NCBI GenBank assembly: GCA_017506865.1
Contig: JAFCMP010000136.1
Location: forward strand, 62,001 to 126,000
Source of the DNA: Tribonema minus
Lineage: Eukaryota > Sar > Xanthophyceae > Tribonematales > Tribonemataceae
Direction of reading: 5' to 3'
DNA: 64,000 nucleotides
Shown in pieces: positions 55,523 to 64,000 of the stretch. Each line of letters opens with the position of its first letter. The first letter of the stretch is position 1. Both the position numbers and the translations under genes were made by a program. The notes under the pieces were generated by a model, which made no database searches, had not been told where the DNA came from, and saw only the letters and a list, made by a program, of their open reading frames with translations.

Positions 55523-57985
55523 CAGAGGAAGCTTTCAGATGTTTGCAAGTAAGAGCCCAACTGAACAGTTGATGGAGCATCTAATTAGGATGTTGTTGAT
55601 ATGCATTGCGTTCTGCCAGGGTGTCTGGTTTGCAGCTCTGCCTAGGTTGAATCCTGAATCAGTTGTCAAACATGGAGTGGAACCTGCCAGTGATGTCACC
55701 AATGACTCAGGTACATGTGGACTTGTAAGTATTTATAAAGGCCCAAGGGAGGCCGGGTTGCCTATGCAATCGAAAAGCTTGCGTCAACGCAGCAGCCTAG
55801 TCTGCGCTGTGCCCTAGGAGCCTGGATACCGGCGCTGCAACACAGGTACTTGAAGCCAATGGCAAAGCAGCAATATCCAGGTGATGAGGGCTGGCTTTAC
55901 CAGACCAAGGGCTAGCTCTCAAGTGTGCATTGGGCACCATGGTGCATGAACCAACTTGAATGAGGCAGCCGAGGTAGGGCAAATGAGATCCGAATACGGT
56001 GGAGTTCAGGTGGTGCTGGCTTTGTTCAGTGCCACGCACGCTGTGGCACTCTTGCATGTGCACTGGATCATACACGTCAATGTACAAAATGTGGACCTCA
56101 GCTTGTCGAGCATTGTTGCCGCACTCTGAGACACTCATGTTCAATGACTTTGGCCGTCGGTACAAGCCATCATGCACACAGCATCAGCGATTGTGCACAG
56201 TAATCAGGCTGTGTGTACCGGCTGTGTGCTCCAGCATCAACATCATTTGGTGATACTTGCTACCAACGTTCAATACGCGGCAAAAATTAAAGCACCATGT
56301 CACATGCATCACTTCATCGAACGCGCAGCGGGCAGCGGAATACCCTCGGCGCTAAGGTCAGCACGCCAGTCCACCACTATTCGTGCCACTTTGTTGTACC
56401 CTTGCCACAGCGGCATCTGGTCATTGGTGTGATTGGCGATGAAGCCAGCGCCCTCATTACCGCCATGGCTGAGGACTATGCAGCGCGCGACTTTGGCTAG
56501 GCGGAGGCGACACTTGAGGGAATTGCAGTTGCTAGGATCAGGGCTGCGCTTTCTACTGCACTGCAAATGGGTCGTCTCAGGTGATGGCATATCGGGCGGC
56601 GCCAACTCGCAGGGGCAGTAGTGGGTAGTGGGGGTTCTGAGGCGGACGAGGTCCTCCTGGCAGCCCACATGTAGTTGGCTTGGCAAAGGTGCCCGTTTGA
56701 CCGTGTAGATAGGGCATGTCCTACACGTTTGATACAGCACATGTGTACATGAGTTGCATCTTTGGTTTCTCACAGGGTTTCCGCCCCTCAAGCGGAAGTA
56801 AATGAGGTACAGGCATCAAGCAGGCCGTGGCAGACAGAAGCTTGTCTCGGTGACATGTTATGTGTTCATGCATTTATGACTGCGCACGCATGCGCTCGGC
56901 ATGCGCCCTCCCGCCCACCCTGTGTGTGTTCTCTGTCCCGCTATCACATGCAATACACAGCCTCTGCGACCCTGCCTCTGGCCAAAAGCGATGGTCCTGC
57001 ACTAACTGGCGCAGGCCCCCTAGCACGTCGTGATGAAGTGCCGCTGCCACATACAGCACTGCAGTCCCACTGCCTTCCTCGCGCGCTGGCGCAATGGAGG
57101 GAGCTTCATTGGTGGGTTGCATGGCCCTGTTCAGCGCTGTGCCCACAGGCGTGGCAATTGCCGCACTGACCCCTTGCGGCGGAACGCACAATAGCACAGC
57201 AGGTCAAGGCCGTGGTAAGTATGAGTTAGTACATGGTGAAACATCAGCTGGGCAGTGCCATCACAAGAATGGACCAGAGCCATGCAATGTGTGTGGTGCT
57301 GCAGTGAACATCATGTTGTGCCGTGGCACCATGCAACGATGGACCTTCAGCATGTGCAGCGCACTGCCATACAAGATATGAGCTCAGTCCAAGCTCCATA
57401 CAAGCCACAAAAGACAAACCTGGACACATGGACAAGACCTTGCAGACAAAGCGATTTGCACAGGCAGCTCAGCGACATCAGGCAAGGCCGCACGTCTCAC
57501 CATTGCTCATCCATCTGCGCATCGTGCGCTGATGTCAACAGCAGTGCTCCACCCCCTCACGTGACCGGCCAGGACGGCGAATATGCTGGTGTTGCGCCCC
57601 TCATGTGGCCGGCGACGATGGCGAATATGCTGGTGTTGCAGGCGAGTAGCCAGGCGGTTCTGCCGGAGATGGCCCTCTTCCTGCACCACCTCCCGTCACG
57701 TCCGCAGGGCTGCACAGGCGCGCGGCAAGCGAGTGCGGATGAGGTGAGCACTGACATCATAATTTAGCACTGTGTGATGCAACGTTCAGCGCTGTAGAAC
57801 GATCAAGGAGGATGGTCGCATTATTGTGTCATTGCTCAGCTGAGGAACGAACATTGAGCACTGTGGTTTCACTGAGCAGCAGGTTCGCGCACTGGTCGTG
57901 CCAACTGCTTGAACATGAGCGCCTACTGTAGCAGCAGCTGCGCGCCCAGTGGCACAAGACTCCCACCAACGTTGACTTTGGCATG
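55523..57985. other. Gene-poor region between LINE and RPB1
   Basis: Begins with a plus-strand frame (SPTEQLMEHLIRMLLICIAF, then CQGVWFAALPRLNPES) ending at a good donor (55722|GTAAGT), which may be an exon of another membrane-protein gene or of the gene cut by the LINE. A 42-bp near-tandem repeat lies at about 57560-57645 (GGCGAATATGCTGGTGTTGC twice). The RPB1 3' UTR lies at the right end. Confidence 0.4.
56215..57305 (+). repeat. Segmental duplicate of 47110-47995 (copy 2)
   Basis: Alignable blocks are listed under the partner. Together the two copies bracket the membrane-protein gene and the full-length LINE in direct orientation. Confidence 0.75.
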
Positions 57986-60900
57986 TCAGGCTAGACTCCG
58001 CATGACAAAGGAATGATGGTATGGCAACAGCGCTCCACTGGCGCGCTGAGCTTTAGCCAGGCCGTACCTGTACGCTGGAGTACTCGGGCTGTACGCCGAC
58101 GTGTTGGACGGGCTGTAAGCCGGTGACGTGGGGCTGTAAGCCGGTGACGTCGGGCTGTATGCAGGGGACGTAGGGCTGTAGGCCGGAGAGGTGGGGCTGT
58201 AAGCCGGAGATGTCGGGCTGTAAGCCGGTGACGTCGGACTATAGGCAGGCGACGTCGGGCTGTAAGCCGGGGAGGTTGGGCTGTATGCCGGCGATGTCGG
58301 GCTGTAAGCCGGAGAAGTGGGGCTGTAAGCCGGAGAGGTGGGGCTGTAGGCCGGCGACGTCGGACTGTAGGCAGGCGACGTGGGGCTGTAAGCCGGAGAG
58401 GTGGGGCTATAGGCCGGTGACGTGGGGCTGTAAGCCGGCGAAGTAGGGCTGTAAGCGGGCGACGTAGGGCTATAGGCTGGCGAGGTCGGGCTGTAAGCTG
58501 GCGATGTCGGGCTGTAAGCTGGTGATGTGGGGCTATAGGCCGGTGACGTCGGGCTGTAGGCCGGTGATGTCGGGCTGTAGGCTGGTGACGTCGGGCTGTA
58601 AGCCGGAGAGGTGGGGCTGCACGCCAAAGAAGTCATCACAAGCACATCACAGAGTCAGGACCATTAGCGCCGCTGTAGATCATAGCAACAAGCTGCTGTC
58701 TAGTATTCTGTAAAGCACGCACCATCGAGCCACAACAACTATGCAGGGTCTGTGTCATAACCCCTCGCAGGCGGCACAAAAACACGATGTGTTCAATGAA
58801 GCTGACCTCTCAGGACTTGAGGGCCTTCTGTGGCTGAAGCGGAGACAGAGGTATCTGTCTGAACAGAACAGCAATGCGAAGGTACTTGCAGTTGCACTGC
58901 AGAGCTCACAGCCACTTGCATGCTCAGACAGCATTGAACGAAGCATGCGTGAGGTCCTGTGACACGCCCACAGTTGTCGACTTTGCGCTACCGTACGCAG
59001 AGAAGACTGGTGCGTGATGCCTGCGGTAAGCCAGCATCTCTGTCCATGCGCATCACAACCTGACAGCACCACTGCTGCTGCAACAACCAGCAATGCAGCA
59101 CAGGGCATGCCCCATGATACTTGGGAGTATAAAGCTCTCAAGTATGAAAACTTCAACAAGCAGTTGTGTACCTGTACGACGGACTCGTGGGGCTGAAGCT
59201 GGGGCTGTTGGGACTGAACACGCCCATGCGCGGGCTGTTGGGACTGAATGACGCCCCCCCAATGGGGCTCTGGAAGGGGGACATGGCCGGTGAGAATGCA
59301 GCGCCACCGAAGGGGGTCATGGACCCCTGCGCTGGGCTCATGCCGGGGGACATCCAGGGGGTCATGTGGGGGGTGGCAAGGCCTGCACAGACAGCAGAGG
59401 AGTAATAAGGGGGTCGTTGATTGTGTGCTGCAAAGGGGGGTGAGTGTGGCAGTGTGTAGTGACGGATTACTGCTGAGGCATGACTCAGCCATTACTGTAC
59501 ATCTAGTTTAACTGTTGAGCGGCAAGTTTGAGTTGGAGGGAGTCAGGCGAGAGCAGCTGTCAACACACCTTATCACGGCTGTTTCTCATCAACAGTTAAA
59601 CAATTAGGCGTGCCTCTGCTCTCACCGATGTTGGCATTGTGTGAATGCTGCACTGCAGTAATTCAGCCTACTGATCTACATACCTGACAAGTCTGACTGT
59701 CGTAGCAGCTTGCCAATAGAGTGCGACAATCACCATTTCTTTGCATCAGTGCATAACTGACATCCATGCAGCAGAACCTCGCCTCGTACTGCCGCGGATA
59801 CAAGCAGATGCTGTAAAATACATCATTCGCCATGCATATAAGCTGTGCTTCGCCGCCACCAAAACCAGCCCAGGGAGCACTGCACATAGCCAGCTCTCAC
59901 ACTCAAAGGTGCATACCAAGAATGGTGACACAGGCTGCCTCATCACCTCAAGCAAGCTAGTCACACTACTGACCACATGCGCATGCGTACATACTTTGAA
60001 GTATCTCTCTACAGACGAAAGACTTGATGGTGTGTAGCTTCATCTGATGCTTCATGTAGCTTCATCTGATGCTTCATCAAATACACTACTGCCATTTAAA
60101 AGCGGAGGAATATGTACCTGCTCCCAGGGCGCTGCCGACGTTGATGCCCACTTTGCTGAGCGCTGCGTCGAGTTCCTTCGTGTTCACCGCATCCTTCAGC
60201 CGCTCTTCGTCCAGCAGCAGATCCATGCAGCCGGTGCCGACCTAATATGACATGCACAACGGTTCATGATATGGATGAATGTGTTGTCTGCATGCTACAG
60301 CATCCAACGGTGCAATGATTTGTGGAAAAGGTACATGTGCTGCTGTGGATGCTATCCTGGAAGGTACTCAGAGCGTGCGACATGCTGTAAGCTTGTAATG
60401 GGGTGTGAACGGAACATGTGCGACGTGGCAACAGAACTTCAACATATCTTCAAGTTGAAGCAAAGGACACCATGGAAGCTTTCGATGGCATGCCATGGCA
60501 CAAAGCAGGGCATGAGGCGATGATACGCAACTTGACAGCATGAGGCAACGCCAGGTTGTTGCGCCACCATCATGGGTTCTCCGCCACTTGAATCAAACGC
60601 GAGGTGTTAGCCGCACGGCCTTGCAGCCCGCTCTAAAAGAATGAGTGTTGACAACGGCTGGCATTCAACAGTGCGCCAATGCAGAGACGGTGACCATCCA
60701 TAAGCCAACATGATGCCGTCACTGTCACGCCGTTGAAATTCTGGGTCTCCAATGACAGCGCCGCCATCGCAATGACGACATACACAGAAGGCGCCAGTGC
60801 AGAACCCATCAACCCGGGCGCTGCGACAGACCACACAAAGGCATCACACGCTAGGAGCGCATGTACGCTCCACAGCAACAGTCGTTGTGACTGACAGTTG

Positions 60901-63900
60901 AGCACCGTGGCAACAGCGCTGACGCGCACGGTTCACACCACACCGAGGAGGAAGGCATGCGCAGACGCCACACCTGCGCGCGCTGCCCCAGCATGATGTT
61001 GCCCTTGAGTTTATCGCTCTCGGCAAACATATAGATGCACCACAGCAGTCGCTAGGGCAACCAAGTACACGCTTTCCATACCAACCTGTTCTGAGTAGAA
61101 CACTCCACAAGATATAGTAAAGTAACATCCCGGTTTGGGCCATCAACCCGCGCGCTGCGGCAGACTGCACAGAGGCAAACAAACGCGTGCGCAGAGCGGA
61201 CGCCGCACCTGCGCGAGCTGCCCCAGCATAATGCTGTCGGTTACGCCCTTGAGGTCATTGCTCTCCGCAAACATATAGATGCACCACAGCAGTCGCTAGG
61301 GCAACCAAGTACACACTTTCCATGCCAACCGTTTCCGAGTAGAACACTCTACATGATATAGTAAAGTAACATTCCGGTTTGGGCCATCAACCCGCGCGCT
61401 GCGGCAGACTGCACAGAGGCAAACAAACGCGTGCGCAGAGCGGACGCCGCACCTGCGCGAGCTGCCCCAGCATAATGCTGTCGGTTACGCCCTTGAGGTC
61501 ATTGCTCTCCGCAAACATATAGATGCACCACAGCAGTCGCTAGGGCAACCAAGTACACACTTTCCATGCCAACCGTTTTCGAGTAGAACACTCTACATGA
61601 TATAGTAAAGTAACATCCCGATTCGGGCCCATCAACCCGCGCGCAGCGACAATCTGCACGAAGGCAAAACTGCGTGCGCAGAGCAGACGCCGCACCTGCG
61701 CGAGCTGCCCCAGCATGATGTTGTCGGTTACGCCCTTGAGGTTGTCGCTTTCGGCAAACATGGCGGCCTCCATGAGGATCTCCACCGTCTCCTCAAAGGA
61801 CGAGCGCAGCATGGGGCCGTTGTCGACGCGGTTGATGCCGTGCCGCGTGATGGCCATGAGGTAGCCCTGTTGCGTGGCAGCGAAGCGGAGTCACGTGGGG
61901 GGAGATCAGCTGCGGATACGACAGTTTGATAGAGTGCGCATGTGGCAGTGCGCAGCGGCAGTGTTGACTACATGCATACCGTATTATGTTCAACACGCGG
62001 CGCACGTAGAGTGGCCATGAGGTAGCCCGGTTGGGTGCAAGCGCAGCGGTTGCAGCGCGCATGCGGAATTGCATGAGGGGAGATCAGCTGCGGACACGAC
62101 AGTTCATTGATTCCGAAGTAATTTCACCATGGTAGATGATTGAAGTTCCATGACCGTCAGGAGTCTCATCTCAATGCAGTAGAGTGTGCATGTGGCAGTG
62201 CACAGTGGCTGCGTCTGCGTACGTGCCGTATGCACACCATGCGGCACACACTCAGCTGCATAACTAGTGCGGCAGCAGAGTGACGAGCTGCAATGCTCAG
62301 TGCGCATGTGGCAGCACGCTCCATGTAGTCAGCATCAACACCTGAAATGATCTGCCCACCCCCACTTCCAAAATTGCTGTGAGTGGTCGTCATGACGTCT
62401 GTGAGCGTCTCAACATAGTAGTTCCTGATGCACATACATCACCACATTCAAACCCCAAGAGCTTCCTCTTCGCGCTTCGCCAGAGCAGCGCGCAGCAGCG
62501 TGCGCGCTCCAAACAAACCCGCTATGTAGACGATACTCACCCTGAAGGTCATGACGTCGACGAGCGTCCCCAGGTGGCTGTAGTCTCAAGGTAGAAGTAG
62601 CTCATATACACATCATCGCAATGGAGCGCCTAGGAACTCAACCTGAACGTTTGCCATGACGCGCGCTTGAAACAAACGAATTCACTGGGTAGACGACACT
62701 CACCCTGAACGTCATGGCGTCCACCAGCGTCCCCAGATGGCGGTAGTCTCAAGGTAGTGGTAGCTCATATACACATCTTCGCAATGGAGCGCCTACATGC
62801 AGTACCTCGCATTTCAAACAAAAACCCACTAGACTATGTAGACGACACTCACCCTGGAGGTCATGACATCGACCAGCGTCCCGAGGTGCCTGTAGTTGAC
62901 GTACGAGCCGTCGCGCTCCACCACCGCGCGGAACTCTATTTCGCACTTCAAACAAACCCGCTATGTAGATGACACTCACCCTGAAGGTCATGACGTCGAC
63001 CAGCGTCCCCAGGTGGCGGTAGTTGACGTACGAGCCGTCGCGCTCCACGACCGCGCGGAACTCGCGCAGCAGCGACATGCGCGCGCCCTCGATGCCAAAC
63101 ACCGACAGGCACTCCACCACGTCGTTGCTGACGGTGCGCCGGTGGTCGACGTTGGGGCAGCAGAGCACCGCCATGAGGTTGGTGCCGTCCGTCTCGAGGA
63201 GCCACTCGGTCTCGCGCTGGAAGCCCTTGTCGGGGTCGAAGACGGGCCGCGTGCCCTCCTGCATGTACACCTGAGGGAGGAGGTGAGAGGGGTAGGGGGG
63301 GGGGGGCGGGGGCATTCAGCAATACTTCAATGCGACATCGCAGGTAGGACAATGGGCAGGGCGCAAGTCGCCGTGTCCGTGAAGGTTGAAGAGCATGCAG
63401 GCAGCCAATTACAATGTTGCAGGGGCAATCCAGAGGGGGAGGGGGGGGGGGGGGGGGGGTAGGGCACTCAGCAAAATTTCAATGTGGCATTGTAGCAGGC
63501 TGGCTCAGGTCAATATGTCAGTGAATGTTGAAGATTCTGTCACAACGAAGACAGGCAGCTTTCACGAATATGCAGCGGCGACCCAGAGGAGGGGACGGTG
63601 GGGGAGGGGGAGAGGCATGCAGCAAAACTTCAATGCGGCGTTGTAGGTCAATCGATGGGCGGGCGCAAGTCGCGCACGTCAGTGGCAGTTACAAATCATG
63701 AGGAGGGACATTATCGTGTCGCATTAAAGACCTGTAGGCCTTGACAATTATGCAGGAGCAACCCAGGCGTCCAAATGGCGCTACAGTACCACGTGCGAAG
63801 TACTGACTTACCTCGTTGCTGCTGTTACGTGCGCACAACTGACCTAGTCATGCTCACGTGCACACTGCTGACCGTGTGAACGCTGTCACATTTGAACTGC

Positions 63901-64000
63901 TGGCCTTGTTTTAAACATCGTCACGTGCGAACTACTGACTGACCTTGTTGATTATGTCACGTTTGAACCACTGACTTGCCTTGTTGATGTTGTCGATGCC
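57986..64000 (-). CDS. RPB1: RNA polymerase II largest subunit, C-terminal part (partial, 5' end beyond the window)
   Basis: Exons, all in phase: 64000-63980, 63270-62980, 61866-61696, 60241-60118, 59382-59172, 58616-57986 (482 aa seen). RPB1 is the catalytic core subunit of Pol II. Diagnostic blocks: GIDNINK, then [109 protein letters not shown]. After a degenerate linker of SPNSP/SPTSPS units, the CTD has 24 perfect YSPTSPA heptads, then [15 protein letters not shown] and a basic 28-residue tip ([13 protein letters not shown]...). Ser2 and Ser5 are kept in every repeat, while position 7 is always Ala. The first intron in view starts with GC (AAG|GCAAGT). Three introns carry tandem copies of the preceding exon end. 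Confidence 0.96.
58118..58616 (-). repeat. Coding 21-bp minisatellite of the RPB1 CTD
   Basis: Twenty-four consecutive heptad codon blocks encode YSPTSPA; the first is split by the intron. Synonymous differences are frequent, so the protein is more uniform than the DNA. Confidence 0.95.
60974..61768 (-). repeat. RPB1 exon end plus donor duplicated in the intron (about 244-bp unit, three partial copies)
   Basis: The real exon ends at 61696 (CTCGCGCAG|GTGCGGC). Copies of its last 66 bases with the donor end at 61453, 61209 and 60974, spaced 243, 244 and 235 bp. The first two still translate [20 protein letters not shown]; the third has lost 9 nt. Each copy is joined to the same intron sequence (GTACTTGGTTGCCCTAGCGA on the minus strand) and has no proper acceptor. 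Confidence 0.9.
62541..62980 (-). repeat. RPB1 exon end plus donor duplicated in the next intron (three partial copies)
   Basis: The real exon ends at 62980 (ACCTTCAGG|GTGAGTGTC). Copies with the same donor end at 62853, 62704 and 62541. The first keeps about 85 bases of exon ([20 protein letters not shown]); the others keep about 42. Spacings are 127, 149 and 163 bp. Confidence 0.88.
63288..63660. repeat. About 150-bp tandem repeat with G-runs in RPB1 intron
   Basis: Three units, each with a long G-rich run (C-rich on the sense strand, next to the exon acceptor), then GCA-TCAGCAA-A-TTCAATG-G at about 63315, 63466 and 63617. The first unit includes the polypyrimidine tract of the exon starting at 63270. 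Confidence 0.75.
63788..64000 (-). repeat. Minisatellite on the GC-type donor of an RPB1 exon (six units of about 34 bp)
   Basis: The real junction is CAACAAG|GCAAGTCAGTGG at 63980/63979. Five degenerate copies follow in the intron, including CAACAAG|GTCAGTCAGTAG (63942) and AACGAG|GTAAGTCAGTAC (63815). The other units keep a G|GTCAG or similar core. Confidence 0.75.

Noticed and set aside
56309-56791. Minus-strand frame with protein-like composition (GAGFIANHTNDQMPLWQGYN)
   Set aside because: It lies in an indel relative to the duplicate at 47 kb and may be part of an unknown element, but I recognise no family and cannot define exons.

Overview
The window looks like nuclear DNA of a green alga (Chlorophyta). 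The evidence is GC-rich coding sequence with short GT-AG introns, alanine- and glutamine-rich proteins, CAG/CTG and poly-G/C runs, a TGTAA-type polyadenylation signal, and a mix of eukaryotic genes (RPB1, KIN17, RAD52, BTB-BACK) with arylsulfatases and several transposon classes. I did no database search. Names come from motifs read in translated exons, and exon joins were checked for reading phase by hand.

Layout. 1-0.6 kb: the C-terminal-side part of a tryptophan-rich, possibly SFI1-like gene running off the left edge (minus). 0.85-6.9 kb: a six-exon GH63/mannosylglycerate-hydrolase-like gene with a C-terminal membrane segment (plus). 9.0-12.1 kb: RAD52 in three exons with a polyQ tail (minus). 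13.0-16.0 kb: BTB-BACK-LamG gene (plus). 16.5-17.8 kb: KIN17, one exon (plus). 18.4-40.2 kb: three arylsulfatase paralogues. Copies 1 (plus, damaged) and 3 (minus, intact) lie on the arms of a roughly 7-kb inverted repeat, and copy 2 (plus, intact) lies between them. Copy 3 is a mosaic whose middle resembles copy 2, which points to gene conversion. 40.2-47.1 kb: a transposon graveyard with a SINE-like element, fold-back MITEs, 5'-truncated LINE copies and a Helitron-like remnant. 48.6-49.8 kb: a polytopic membrane protein with one in-frame TGA. 50.0-55.5 kb: a complete, uninterrupted non-LTR retrotransposon with a 13-bp target-site duplication. 58-64 kb: the 3' end of the RNA polymerase II largest subunit gene RPB1 (minus), with a CTD of 24 perfect YSPTSPA heptads.

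The most unusual signal is at exon-intron boundaries. In at least five introns of two unrelated genes (GH63-like and RPB1, opposite strands) the end of the exon together with its splice donor has been copied tandemly into the intron, with unit lengths from about 33 to 245 bp. In two introns the acceptor plus exon start is copied instead. A second strong pattern is that all five LINE/SINE 3' ends in the window share a hairpin-AATTAATAA tail and are followed immediately by GTACA, suggesting an endonuclease with a GTAC target preference.
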